A stretch of 64,000 bases of DNA from Ryuthela nishihirai (GCA_038380435.1 JAWZYU010000058.1:744001-808000), one strand, 5' to 3'; positions 10,870-23,669 are shown, counted from the stretch's first letter. Notes: a model not told the origin generated them from the letters alone. Translations and numbers: made by a program.

Positions 10870-11930
10870 AATTTGTTTAACGAATTTCCACCCTGTAGAG
10901 GTGGAGGTAAACACTTTAATTCTATCACAATTGAATTCCATTCCATATGCCTGGGGTATTTATTTTTTTCTAACAGCGGTGAGACGTTTATAGGCCAGAA
11001 TATCCTCCTGTCTTCTAGTTCGTTTCACATTTTTTTCCGCTCGTCTGCGTATTGTTATCATTCTTCTAATGTAAATTGCGTTGTAGTTAATATAGTTTGT
11101 TTGTTAATGGTTACGGTGTTCTCATCTAGGCATAGGGTAATTTGATTAAGGAATTTTAACAGAGAGTCGTCTGTGACTGCAGAATTAAGCTCTTCGGAAG
11201 TTTGAAGTTTTGCAGGAAAAGCTCTCCATTTGATGCTTTTGCTGGCTCTGTTTGCAGGATTTCTGATTGAGCGAATGATCGCTGAAGACTTGGTCGGGGT
11301 GTAGTTTCCAATTAAGCAAATGTGGAATCTCGGACAAAGCCAAGGTGAGATCGATAGCAGTAGTTCTGTAGTGAGGCCTGAAATAGGTGTAACTTCCGTC
11401 GTTTATAAGAACCAGGTTACATTTCGAGATGAATTGTTGAATAATCGTTCCTTTGGGATCCAGCCTGTCTTCAGCCCATGTCGGGCTATGAGCATTGAAA
11501 TCGCCGCATAATAGACAAGGAGAGGGGCATGCTTCTAAAATTTTACCTAAGTATTTTATTGTAATGTCTTCACCTGGATTATAGAAGGATATAAGTGAAA
11601 CATGTTGATGCTTTATTTTAAGTCCTACTACCACACATTCTATTCTGGTTCCATCTGTAGGAAGTGATATCCTATTATGGGGCATATCTCTGTGAATAAA
11701 GATCCCAGTTCCAGCTGTATTTGGAAATTTTTTGCAGAGATAAGGGATAAAATTATGGATTTTAATTTTTTTTGAGACTCAGTTTTTACCACCTGCTGTA
11801 TAGCCAAGGCGGCGAAGTTGTGCTGTGTTAGTACTTCCGAAAGAGGACATAATTTCGGAAGTAAGGATCGAGAGTTCCAAACGAACTGTTTTTGGTATGT
11901 TTCAAGCCGGGAGGAATAAATGTTAACTTG
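10870..11930 (-). pseudogene. LINE endonuclease fragment (R1/Jockey-like)
   Basis: The minus strand encodes a second, distinct LINE endonuclease. The N-terminal part near 11890-11800 reads VWNSRSLLPKLCPL then FAALAIQ. After a frameshift the frame at 11685-11185 carries LLCGDFNAHSPTWAED, IDLTLAL and FSDHS, the catalytic Asn/Asp and Asp-His motifs. Beyond 11185 a linker reads ELNSAVTDDSLLKFLNQIT before stops. No RT follows, so the copy is truncated at its 3' side near 10870. The DFNAHSPTW signature is typical of R1/Jockey-group elements rather than RTE. Whether it pairs with the RNase H 3' ends at 43.3 kb and 62.9 kb cannot be told. Confidence 0.75.
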
Positions 11931-12240
11931 AATTCATGAAATAATGCGCTTAAAAAATTGATTTTGCATGAATGGGATTCGAACCCACGTCTCCAGGAAA
12001 CATGCCTGTTATGTTACTACTACACCACCAATGGCTAACCCCTCTCAACTTGTGTGACATTATGAACTTTCCGGATTTTTTTCTTATTTGCACAGTGACG
12101 CCATCTATCTTGGAAGTGGACAACTCTGTTGCCTCATTACAAATGAAATTAATATTTGTCATTCATGCTCAGGGCGTTAAATCAATAAATCAGTAGTTAA
12201 GAATCACAGGATAAGTCCTGTAGGACATGGAACTCATGAA
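11931..12240 (-). repeat. tRNA-derived SINE-2 copy
   Basis: The minus strand has a tRNA-like head with box A TGGTGTAGTAGTAACA and box B GGGTTCGAATCCCATTC at 12040-11965. Upstream of the head is the motif AGATGGCGTCA (near 12092-12102), also found beside the copies at 51.6-52.0 kb. The flanks around 11935-11965 and 12230-12260 share a run CATGAAATAAT(A/G) plus a diverged tail, which may be a long target duplication or a small older repeat. Confidence 0.6.
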
Positions 12241-12254
12241 ATAATAAGCTGAAA

Positions 12255-13467
12255 AAAATTTTTTTTGACACCAGACGAATCGGGTCCCAAGCCCTTTTCT
12301 CGTCATCCTAAAGCAGGTTGTCGAACATCTGGTCTCTGAGCAGTTCGCGGATCTGAGGACCCACAAAAATTCCCTCTTTAATTTTCGCTTCGCTGATTCG
12401 AGGGAATTTGTCAGCCAAGTACTTGAAAGCTGATGCAGTCTGGTCCATGGCTTTTACGAAGATTTTCATCACACCGAGTTTGATGTGCAGGGACGGTAGC
12501 AGGATTTTATGCGTTTCTCCCAGTGTTGAGTGTTCCACATTCTTCTCTCCGACTTCAGAGATTTTCTCTGAAGCTAGTTTCTCTTCACGTAGTGAAAAGT
12601 CTTTGTTCGGCTGTCCCATTCACATAAAAAAATCAGTACTTCGTATATCCCAGTTGCAGATCCATCAACAGATCTACCTTCAAGTCACAACAGAGATGCC
12701 AACGTACTTGCTGTATTGAAAACAGTTTAACAGCTGTTTTAGGTTGTCGTAGGTTTCTTTCATGTAAGACAGCGTGTCCGACCGGAATAGATGGAAATCG
12801 ATTTTCATTATGCAGCAACACTCCTTGAGACTCATTTTTCGAAGAGTTTATGAATAGTCGCCATTCTTGAGGGTCATGTTTTATTCCGAGGGCATTCATC
12901 AGGTCATTTGCATCGGAGCAGAACACAAGGTCATATTTTTTCCGAAGTAAAGTTCTCTTTAGTTCTAAAGTTCTCTTGTCAAACTGCTTATGACAAGTTC
13001 GAAACGAAGTCACTCGGACATTTTCCTCGAGAAGACTCCATTAAGTCTTGATCCAAGTAACTGTGCTTTGGCTTTGGACAGCTCCAGATCGCGAACAAGA
13101 TCGTTCATTTCTTCTTTGTTAAGAATGTGTGGCGCAGATGACGCACTGTGGCAGACGTATGGATCATTAGACACCGCATCGCCACTTTTTCGCCTTTCAG
13201 CCACTTCGGAAGATTTCTTGCACACATACTGCAGCATATATGTGGGACCCAGGCCTTGTCCTGGTCCCCGATCTTGCATCCAAAATAAAACTCATATGCT
13301 GCTTTCACTATTGGAGTGATGGCCCTTTTCTGACTTGCAAACGTCATTTCCCCGCAAATGTAATAAAATGCATCTGCACGGTTACGAGGCATCACTACTG
13401 ATGGATTAAAACTGCAAGGGTCACTTTTGTTGTACTTATGACTCAGGGGTAAATGGGAGTCGCTCAA
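12255..13467 (-). pseudogene. Cys-rich GDQDK-family gene, broken copy A
   Basis: Four overlapping minus-strand frames (13467-13105, 13279-13010, 13013-12633, 12619-12308) together cover most of a protein I recognise as a multi-copy animal family with no named function. The N-terminus has a probable zinc-binding module: YYICGE, then FGCKIGDQDKAWVPHICCSM and CARNL. Further on come DLVRDLELSKAKAQLLGSRL, EWRLFINSSK, VLLHNENRFPSIPVGHA, MDLQLGYTKY, LPSLHIKLGVMK and KIKEGIFVGPQIREL. A stop at 12308 interrupts the frame, since DDEKRAWD continues in frame past it. The C-terminal third is missing. At least two frameshifts and this stop mark it as dead. Copy B is at 54526-55080. Confidence 0.75.
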
Positions 13468-14886
13468 AAGACTTGCTCACCCTATGAGACGTCACTATGA
13501 GACGTCACCCTATGAACTAATGATTGCATCATCTTTTGTCCGCAATCGTAACAGCGTTGTGAAATATTTATCTTTGTACTCAATGCGGACTGAGTCGTTT
13601 ATACATGACCATCTCTGTCTTTCCTAAACAAGAGCAAATCGACAAATTTTATTGTCATTTTCGTGTTCACCTCGAAAGTAGTAAAAATTGGCTATTTTCA
13701 TTTGAAAGTCTTTTCGTGTGTTGTCCAGTGTTATTTGGTATGCGTCTTACTGCAGTGTAAATACGCAGAAGTTTTTGTCGTTTGCAGTTAATTCTGGTAA
13801 TGGGCTATACACAATTTAAACATCAATTTCATGTTTTCGTCCATTGCGTAAGTAGTATCACGATGGATGACGAATTATGAAAATGGTATATCGTTCAAAA
13901 GCTGTTATTTCATTGGACAGTATGAAATCACTCTTAACATCGATATCAAATGTAGAGGAAAAATTGTCCTCAGCCAGGTGGGATACGAAAACAGGATCTT
14001 CCGATAACATGTCATTGTGCTATTGCCTGCCGATCAAGATATCCTCTATTTAACGATAGGACCTGCAGTACGCAATCCTCGTACTCCCCTGTCACTTGAA
14101 CATCGTGTATCCTCTGTTACAAACAGCATCCTGAAGCAGATGGCAATGTATGTTAAGAGTATTCGAGGAATAGAAGCATTTGAAGCTTTATGCGCATGCT
14201 CAGATTCCGAGATTTGGCAAATTTCTAAATATTATCGAGGTTGAATGTCAAAAAACGGTAAACAACTTGGCAAAGTTGAAACGTTCTGACTACTCTTGCA
14301 CTTTTTAAAATTATTTTTGCCTTAATTAGAGTTTGTTATTTGAAATCCAAAAGTATTTGCAGAAATCTTCTTCAGAATGTGAATACAGGTTGCCTTAAAT
14401 TTCGACTTTAGAGTGTGTTTTTTGACAGAAGAAAGCTCTAAAGGATTTAATATTTCTGATGGAAAAATTCAAATCAACTTACCATTACATTTCAAGGTGC
14501 GCATTACGTTCGTAAGTTGGAGTCCATTTTTAATACTGAAATGGAGGAATTTTTGCCAAATCAAGACGATGGCAATTACAATGACCTTTGACTCTCGTTC
14601 TACAAATCAACATAACAGAGATTTTGAGGTTAAAATATTAAGTTCAAATTTTCCTCTATTTAACTGAAATAGAACATACCTTTATATATATAGGTGTAGA
14701 AAAAGTAAAAAAAATAAAGTAAAACTAATAAAAAATAGAATAAAGGAATAAAAAAAATCCTGCCTTTATTTTTTTATCGGAAGAAATTGCAAAATATTAG
14801 ATTTTATTTTCCCATTTTAAGAAAGGAAACTGAGTTAATGAAATGTATTACAGTTGACTCTCTTGATAACATTTTGTGATGTAAAC
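13468..14886. other. No gene recognised
   Basis: A short tandem motif, CTATGAGACGTCAC, repeats at 13487-13515. A frame at 14017-14244 (plus) of 75 codons has no recognisable domain. The rest is AT-rich. Confidence 0.45.
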
Positions 14887-14888
14887 TA

Positions 14889-16044
14889 CACACACCGGTC
14901 ACTGAATTAGAAACTTTTATGCAGATGTACGTAAACGTCACGTGTGCAGCGTATATGCAAAATACATGGTCATAAATAGTTATCTAGACAACTATTTAAG
15001 ACTGCTGCTCATCGTAATTGTCAGTAGTATTGATAACAATGGTAAAAACAAAGAATCTTTCGGGGTTAGATAAAGGGCTTATTGTGGGGGTCGTCTGCCT
15101 GCAGCGACGATTTTAAAAACACCAGAGCTGCTGGCTTCTCAAAAGGTTTTTAATCAGTGGAAAAATAACCCACATTGCTTGTCTAAGAAATGACGTGATG
15201 ACAATCTGTCAGGAACGAGATCGTCGTCGTCTGAGAAGGCTTGTACGGAAAAACAGGATTTCCTGTGTGCAGAAATTGACTGCAGCAATTGACTGAAACA
15301 TTCAATAAAGGCTGCTCCTTACCCATATCTCAGCGAACTATTCGCAGGGTATTGAAGAGGATCGGTATTAGCAGTCGCATGCCTATACCGAAACCACTGA
15401 TTTCTGTGAAGAATCGGAAAGTTCTTCTACAGTGGTATCAGAAACACTGTGACTGGACACTGGAAAAAAATCATTTGGTCCGACGAGTCCCTGTACATCT
15501 TGATCTGTACCGACGATAGGCAGAGAATTTGGCGGGAGTCCCATGAAACAACGGACACAGCTTGCCTTGTAAACACAACTTAAGATTCTGGAGTCGGTGT
15601 CATGGTGTGGGGCACTTTCTGTTGGTACGGAACGGGTCCCCTGATATTGCTGGAAGATCGGGTGTCTTCCAAGGATTATCTGAAAATTGTTCCCGATCAA
15701 GTCCATCCTGCAATGTTGACTTTTTATCCAGCAGGTGAAGGCTGTTTCATGGACGACATTGCTATTGTCCGTCGTGCAAGATGTGTTCAGCAGTTGTTCA
15801 GAGAGCATGACAGAGTCTTCCATCACCTTCCCTGGTCACCAAAAAGCCCGGATCTGAACCGCATTGAGAATGTATGGGGCATATTAAAAAACAGATCCGG
15901 GAGCAAAGTCCTCATACATCAAATCTGAGCCAGTTAAAGGACTCTCTGGAGAACGCCTCGTATGGTCGCATACGTGCTGATTCGGGCTACAGGAGATCCA
16001 ATTCGGTATTGAATAAAGATTTTTAATTCAATGGCCGGTGAGTG
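14889..16044 (+). mobile_element. Tc1-like DNA transposon with both ends
   Basis: The terminal inverted repeats are CACACACCGGTCACTGAA at the left and the reverse complement of the right end, CACTCACCGGCCATTGAA. They continue for about 24 bp with four mismatches. TA dinucleotides flank both ends (14887-14888 and 16045-16046), the Tc1/mariner target duplication. The 1,156-bp length is near the low end for Tc1 elements, consistent with small deletions. Confidence 0.85.
15039..15928 (+). pseudogene. Tc1 transposase, frameshifted
   Basis: The reading begins at ATG 15039 (MVKTKNLSGLDKG) and soon breaks. The helix-turn-helix region reads SQRTIRRVLKRIGI in the frame at 15289. The first catalytic Asp is in the alternative frame near 15475 (IIWSDESLY). 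The second lies in FMDDIA near 15750, and the Glu in SPDLNRIENVWGILK near 15850-15890. This order and spacing match the DD34E catalytic triad of Tc1 enzymes, which cut and paste DNA at TA sites. At least three frame changes make it inactive. Confidence 0.85.
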
Positions 16045-16046
16045 TA

Positions 16047-18129
16047 AAATGTCACTTTATAAAAACTTGGAAATTTTTGTTAAAAATACATTTTATGCAC
16101 AGGTTGAAAAAATACGTAAAATTTAAATCTCTTTGGACTTGAACTGACTTACAAACCGACAAGTGAATCATACCAGGAAAGAAAAAAATAGGAATCTAGG
16201 TTAAAAAGGATTTTTTTAACAATAAACTACCACCAGATTTATATAATATAAATTTAAATTACATATTGCTCATTGAATAAGTTACTTTTAGATCACAGAT
16301 ACAACTTAACAAAGTGCTCTAAATGTAAACAAAAATAGATTTTTCTGCGAACTTTTATGCAGCTGATGAATGCATAAGGAAAGATTATTCCTTATCATTC
16401 ATTAGTTGTCTCAATGCTGAATGCAGAATTATATCATCACTGTCGCTTTTCATAGTAGTATCGAAAGCACGTTTCCTTTATTCGGTCACATTAAGATTCA
16501 TTTGACTAAGGTAGCCATTCAAATATCCATTAATCGAGGTTTCATCCTCTATCATCATAATACGTCAAATGATAATATCTATGTCTACTAGAAGGGAGTT
16601 TTGGTAAAGTAGTATTTGTCCGAATTCCGTTTTTCATATATTTTAATTAAACGTTTTATTACTTTATAAATGAATTAATTTTAATTTTTATATTCTTAAA
16701 CAACTTTTTCTATTTTTAAAGGACTTTAAGTGGTTCGTTGGTATTAGATACCTTACTTTTCACTCCCTTTACATATATTATATATAATTTCATTTTGCAT
16801 ATTATATATCATATATATATAATGTATTATAATAAATATTAGAAAAATATATATTGAGAGAAAATTCTAATGTTGTATTGTTTATTGAGTGTGATGATCA
16901 AAGGATTTGCTTTGATTTTTTTTCCCCTTAACCCCAACATGGAATGGGAAAGGGAATCATTTCCGTTTTACGTAATAAATGAGATCAACGATTTCGTTTT
17001 TTATTTTATAGGCACTAAATTTTTATTGAAATTTTTCTATCATCCATTTGTTCATATTTTCAATGGCAACCAATTGGTGCTAACACTGCAAATACAAACT
17101 AATGGATGATTGACCTGGTCTGACACTGATGACCATAAAAATGGGTCAAAATCGGAAATTAAGAAACTTCCTTCTCTTTGAAAACGAGCATCTCATATTC
17201 ACCAGGGATGATAAACTATTACTCTAATTGTTGCTTACGTCTGGTTGGAGGATTTCCTTCTATTATACGGATTTGAATTTCTAATGTTAAATCGGTTGAT
17301 CTTTACCCGAATAGCAAAAGAGGATTACTAACCCTTCATTTCAAAACAATTTTCTTTTTAGAATTTTTACTGTAAATATAATGTAAAACAACATTTCTAG
17401 AAAACTATTATACATAAAATATTCTTTCTGTTTCCTCTAAAGCAGTTTAATAAAGAGAAGCACATGATTTGAACGTTGAAAAACTTTTCAACCAAAACGA
17501 ATTGGTTTCTTACAGCCACGTTTCCTTAATTTAAAATCAATTAACCGATTATTAATAATAGCCTTCAGACCCATTTCGAATGTATATTTTCGTTTCGGTC
17601 AAAAACTATGACAAATCTTATTTTACCGAGGCTTCTTTTTAGTGAAAAAAAATTACAATTTGACGTATTACCATAAAGGTTGAAACATCGATTAATGTGT
17701 TTTTTTAAGAACTAGACTGCTGAAAGAAAACTTAACGTGACCGAAAGAATGAAAGTGCCTTGGATACCACTTTAAAAAGCGTAAACGATAAAGCACTTTT
17801 ACAATCAGATTGGAGATACCCAATGAATGCATGAGGATATATTTTGCACATTCCGCAGTTAAATTTGCTTTTTTTATTTCTAAACGATGAACATATCATT
17901 AAGATGCATCCGTGATATATAACTGCCTTTTGAAGACGACCTGAATGTGAAATAAACGAACTAAAATAAATTATATTAGATTATTTGATAAAAGAGGTGG
18001 TAGTTATTTGTCATATATCATTCATGATATATATATGATATATCAAAATGGCTGTTCCAACATGTATTCGCAACCCTTTGATCAATCGCAACGGGTATGT
18101 ACCAAATGAACTGTTGTGTCTTGGAGAGT
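16047..18129. other. AT-rich, no gene seen
   Basis: Contains TA-rich runs at 16770-16860 and an AT palindrome at about 18018-18048. The frame at 16870-17109 has low-complexity hydrophobic content and no motif. Confidence 0.5.
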
Positions 18130-18970
18130 ATCTAAGGTATAAAAATTTCCTCTCATGCTTTTAATCCTCCTGAAAAGAGTGGAATGTGAAACTTAATTGC
18201 CACTATATCTGTCAAACACGAAATAAGAGAGTAACGAGTTATATCTCAAATTAACACTTGTAAAGTAGGGAGTGTCTCAAGGTTATAAACAGTTATTTTG
18301 CGGGGTATATATCCACGAAAAATGAAACAAAATTTGTAAAAGATTGATATTTCGAACTCGAAGGCCAAACGTAACCACTTATGTGTCAAATGAAAGCTTG
18401 TGACGTAGGAAGTGTCATAGGCTACACGCTTTTTACCCACATGCTTTCTTCTCCATTATTAAAAACTAAATGTGAAACAATTGTTCCATTATATCTTCCG
18501 AAAGCTATTACAAATAAAAATGAGCTATCTGTCAAACGAAGATTTGTCACGTCGTGGGGATTATCGTATGTTATGAAACATTTACCACATTTTCTTTTTT
18601 CCCTTCCCCCCAAAAAAGTGGAACTTGCATGAAATAACGTTTACTCTGTCATTCAAACTCAATGCCCAGGAGTAAAGAGATAGGGGAAAAATGAATGCTT
18701 GCAATATGGAAATTGTCATACGTTCCCTGAAGTTTAACCTCCATCCTTCTCCTCCCCAAACAAAGGGAGGGTGAATTCAAGGAGGTGGATCTCAGTATAT
18801 ATAAAGTGACAGCTTTTGATGTCGATAATATCATGAGATATATAACATTATGCTCTTCTTTTTCTTTCTTTCCTCCCAAAAGGACGAAGGGAAAATTAAT
18901 AGGGTCGATTTTTGATTAAATATGTCAAATGAAAGCTATAGACGTACAGAATAGCATAAAGATTCCGTTT
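18130..18970. repeat. Degenerate long-period tandem repeat
   Basis: Several imperfect copies of a roughly 150-190 bp module follow each other. Recurrent pieces are TGTCAAATGAAAGC, TGTGACGTAGGAAGTGTCATA, CTTTCTTCTCCCC(C/A) and AAAGTGGAA(C/T). Modules begin near 18210, 18380, 18530, 18690 and 18920. One more diverged copy lies apart at about 33335-33430 (GGGAGTGTCATAGGCTATAA, GTTTTCTTCCCCCC). Confidence 0.6.
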
Positions 18971-20639
18971 TCGTATGCGATTTTGCAATCCTTCGCAGCA
19001 GGTGAAGGATGGATATTTTGGGAAACAAAATATCCTGCGAAGTTCATACTGAAGATGAAAAATAAAATAAAAATTGAAGCATTTGAAACTTACCTGCCTT
19101 GCTATAGTATATGTGCCCTTAAATATAAAATATAAGCAAAATACGTAAATGGTATATTCATTAACTGAGTTCGTACCAACCTTCAAAGGAAGATAAATCA
19201 TCAAAGCTGATCTTTCTTACCAACTGAACAAACAAGGAAGCATGTGGAGAACATGGTCACTCGAAACGTTATTTAGCGATAATGCCTCTCACGTTGTAGT
19301 TATTTAGTTCCTTTTCAATGCCTAATAAACTCATATCTTAAAAGGTGATATTTTTCTCCAAAATGAACTACAGTTTGGGTTGTAAATAAATCGGGTTCGA
19401 TGACTTCTTCCTCGTTACTCCAAGTTCAGAATAGAAGCAAAAAATGCGAATGTAGTTTCCGTTTCGCATAAAACAATCGAACATAGAATTAAGTATAATT
19501 TTATGACTAGAGTGAAGCGAAAGTTTTCTATATGTAAACTGTGAACAAGACATTTCATGGAGCGTAAACCGAAAATAAGAATATTTGAGGAATAATTTAC
19601 AATATAACGAATGGGTTACACAGACAATTGTTACGGTAAAAAACTAAAACAAATTTCGAGTGACTGTTTATCTATTAAATTGTGATCGGAAATGTTTTCT
19701 GCCTAAATATATTTTTAGATCTATTGCACTAACGTTACTTTGATAATGTCAAGTTGAAGGCATGAAATTCGACTAAACGAGAAGTAAAATCCCTCTTATT
19801 CCAAAGAACAAACTTTTGTTTGTTTATTGAAACAACAGATTACCGATTTCTAAGAATAAAACGTGAACTGGCTTTAGATCCATCTAGACATGAATATGTA
19901 CATACGACGAAGATAGCATTTCGAGATAGAAATTATTATTAATAGATTATTAGGATTGTATTTAAGTTATAACAATATATTCTAAATGTATCCCTAATGA
20001 ATAAATAAACAAATAAGAAATCAAGGTTTCTGACACCTCTTAGGCAACGAGAAACAAACGGAGTTGAACAATCCTTCACTGCTAGTGGAAGTATAACATT
20101 TCATTTCCTAACTGCAATAACACTGGTGATTCTTTAATACAGAAGTTTCAAGGCTGGTATTGGAAATGGGTCATCTTTAGTCTTCCATATTTTCTTCTTA
20201 TGAATAATAATTATTTCTGCAAGAATGGTGTAGCGGTTTCGTAACAGAGTGGAGGGCAATTCAAAAGAAGGCCCTCGGGCCAGATACGATTATTATAATT
20301 AACTAGAAATAAATCGTTGCTCTCTGCACTTCTTGATTTCTAAATCGTCTCTCCGACCCCTATTTCACCTTGACTGCTCCAACGAATATGAAAATATCTC
20401 TTATTTCTCAGTTCTACTGTTTGAAGTAGCTGTATTCACCAATCTTTAGCTCTCCAGCACGGTTTACGTGACATTGGACTTTTGATTTCGAAGGATCCAT
20501 CGCATTCAAATTTTGCAACATTTCCGGTATCTAGTACCCAAAATAACCCCAGGAACCAATTTATAACTCTCTAGCCTTCGAAAGTCGACCTCAGGTGATG
20601 TTGTCATGAGATGAAAGAATGGTGGTACCATGACCGTAC
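18971..20639. other. No gene seen
   Basis: AT-rich, with only short frames lacking motifs and no repeat match to other parts of the window. Confidence 0.5.
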
Positions 20640-21595
20640 AACAATGCACAGGAAGTCAACACAATTAACACTGTAATTGGCAAAGTTCAGGACCCAATTG
20701 GTATGGAATTTGTCACAATTCACAACCCAATTGAAACTGTAATTGACACTGCAATTTACAACCCAAATGATAACACAATTGAAACTGTAATTGACAAAAT
20801 CGCCAAACCAATTGAGACCTAATTCACAACCTAATTGAAACTATAATTACCACAATCGATAACCCAACTGACATTGCAACTGGTACAACTGATAACCCAT
20901 TGTCACTGTAATTGTCCCAATTAATATTCTAATTGGCACTGCAAATGACGAAATTGACACTGCAATTCAATCTGTAATTGAGAAAACTGACAACCTAATT
21001 GAGACTGCAATTATCAACCCAATTGACACCACAATTGAAACTATAATTGACACTACAATTAGCAACCCAATTCACACCCCAATTAAAGTTGTAAATAACC
21101 ATTTGAAAATGCTATTAACAACCCAATTGACACCCGAATTGAATCTGCAGTTGACAAAACTGTCACCCCAATTGAATCTGCAGTTGAAAAAATTGTCACC
21201 CCAATTGGATCTGTAATTGATACAATTGACAACCCAATTGTCACCCGAATTAAATGTGTAATTGATACAAATGACAACCCAATTGACACGACAATTGAAA
21301 ACCCAATAGACATTGCAACTGAAACAATTGACAACCCAATTGAAATAGCAATTAACACAACTGACAACCCAACTGACATGGCAATCGACACAACTGACAC
21401 ACCAATTCACGCATCTGACAACCCATTTGACTCGTGAATTAACACAACTGCTAACCCATTTGACTCGGCAACTGACACAACTGACATGGCTACTGACATA
21501 ACTGACAACCCAATTGACATTGCATTAACACAATTGACACGTCTATTGACACAACAGACAACCTAATTGGCACTGCAATTGACACAATTACTGTT
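20640..21595. repeat. CAATTG minisatellite
   Basis: About 950 bp are built from a short degenerate unit around (A)CCCAATTGACA and CTGCAATTGACAC, with spacing of roughly 12-24 bp. The palindrome CAATTG recurs many times. Open frames on the minus strand in this block are products of the repeat. It abuts the zinc-finger start of the polymerase relic. Confidence 0.85.
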
Positions 21596-22177
21596 TTGCA
21601 ATGCATCCATGTGATATATGTCAGAAGACTTGCACACTCAAAAACGAATCTCATTCGTCCTAAGAGATATCATGATGCAAATAACCTGTTTAAGTGCTCT
21701 CAATGTGAATCTACATTCTCTAGGAAAGATGACAAACAACGCCATGAGTTAACCCACACCTCCAGAAAAACCTACAAATGTGAAGAATGTGCAAAAGACA
21801 ATCTTTTGCAGCATCAAAGAAAGACACACAATAATAAACGAAAACTCTCTGAAGATGAAAGGTTTCCCACAAGAAGCGAAAATCGGAACCTGACGACCCT
21901 TGCCAGTTTACAAAAGAAGCGAAAATCGGACCCTGGCGACCTTTTTTTACAGAAGAAATGAAAAGGACCCTGTCAACACATAAAGCTGATGGTGACTGAA
22001 GAACATCTGTTGACCTCACCTTTTTCCTTGAATCCTCGCGGGAGTCACTCCTAACTCATCTGAAAGAAGAATTGACCTCAAAAGGTAACCTTCAATGGTA
22101 TCTTGTCGTAAAAGTGCCCTTCAGGCGAAAAATTTTCACTTCTACTTTCAAATACTGTACCCCATTTTTCCGAAGTA
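21596..22177 (+). pseudogene. ZF-family B polymerase relic, part 1 (N-terminus)
   Basis: A degraded C2H2 finger begins CDICQKTCTLKN in one frame. In the next frame a complete finger, FKCSQCESTFSRKDD..HELTH (CX2CX12HX3H), is followed by a partial YKCEEC finger. After a stop at 21961 another frame continues with FLESSRESLLTHLKEEL and LQWYLVVKVPFRRK, which belongs to the N-terminal region of arthropod zinc-finger/DNA polymerase B proteins. The reading ends in FFRS, where RTE copy 2 is inserted; the same FFRS coding sequence reappears after it at 25716. At least two frameshifts precede the insertion. Confidence 0.7.
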
Positions 22178-22745
22178 CCCCCATTTTCCCATTTATCCGG
22201 TCTGTAAATGGTAGCTATGTAGTCACTGGAAAGAGAGCAATGCACCAATCCCCTCTGATGATGTATAGAACCGGCCAGGCCTAGCACCAAATGTCCGACC
22301 ACGCCTTCTCATGGTGCAGACCGTTAGTACCTTTCAAAAGAGATACTCTCTTGTGGAAGTGAACGGAAGGGGAGGGCTGCCAGATTAGTGTGGCCTACTG
22401 ATCTGGGCAACTATGGCTACTTTTCTTTTTTTTCTACCCTGCTGAGGAGTGGTCAACCACACAGGGTCCTGGTGCTGACCATATAAACCTACTGGACTGG
22501 ACAGATATATGGCTCTGAGCTTGATTATGGATCCTGATTTTGCTGCACTGGTGGGCTTCTGTGGAGGGAAAATCTTCCGCTATGTTTTCTGTCTGTTTGT
22601 GGGTTGACAGCCCCAAGTGAATAGATTCAGAGGATATGTTTATCAGCTGGTGGATAATCCTGAGCAGAAGTCATCACAGGCACCTGAACTCTTTGCTTCT
22701 ATTGGCATCGTCAAATTCTACATTGGAGGAAGTCTCCCAGTGTAG

Positions 22746-23669
22746 ATGGCTTCAGTCTTTAGTAGTGGGGGAACGAGTCTCTGCCCCATGTCTGCGATTA
22801 GGGGGCTGTTTGATATTGTCGGCATTCCCTCTCTCAATAAACATAGTTTCTTTAAACATCCCACTAACCATTTTCTCTCCATATGTAGTTGGAATGTGAG
22901 GACTCTGCACAGAGCTTTTTCTCTTGATGTCCTCACACAAGAATTCCACCATTATAATTTAGATATTCACGGTTTGCAAGAGACCAGATGGAAAGATAAA
23001 GGTCAGATTCTTAAAAATAATCTTAAAGTTCTCTTTTCAGGGAGGGACGACAATAAGCATCACCAAGGCGTGGGTCTGCTTCTCAGCAGACACGCTAGTG
23101 ATGCTCTTCTAGGATATGAGTGCATTAATGAAAGGTTTCTTACAGCAAAATTTCAGACAAGCGTTAAAGACTTGAATGCTATCTGCTGTTATGCCATCAC
23201 TGAGGATGCCGATGAGATTGAGAAGGATAGGTTTTACTCACAACTTCAGGATATTTTGAATTCTGTCAAGAAAGGAGATATTACCCTTGTTCTAGGTGAC
23301 TTCAATGCTAAAGTTGATACTGACTCTGACCTTTGGGTACGAGTAATAGGCCCTTTTGGTATTGGTAGCTGCAATCGCAATGGGCAACGTCTCCTACAGG
23401 TAAGTAAATTCAACGGATTCAGAATAACTAACACTTATTACAAACATCGCGACATACATAAGGACACATGGGTTTCACCCGATTGGCTGTATAAGAATAT
23501 GATTGATTATATATTAACAGCTAATGGGCTAGTTCTGTTAAGAATACCAGGTCAAATAGGGGAGCTGAAATTGGATCTGATAATTATATTGTTAAAAGTG
23601 TCTTGCAACGTAAACTTAAAAAGTGTTGTGCTAGGGTTAAAAAATTTGCTTTTAATACTGAAGCTCTGA
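22746..23669 (+). pseudogene. LINE endonuclease (copy 2)
   Basis: Same protein as in copy 1: CSWNVRTLH, LQETRWKDKG and LGDFNAKV, here with the normal Gly before DFNAK. The frame shifts near 23520, so SDHYLV is lost; the following linker resumes in another frame at 23603-23794 (KKCCARVKKF). Start is ATG 22746, equivalent to the start in copy 1. Confidence 0.8.

Noticed and set aside
21072..21410. Overlapping minus-strand frames of Asn/Cys/Val and Ser/Ile-rich proteins
   Set aside because: They are produced by the CAATTG minisatellite and show its periodicity only.
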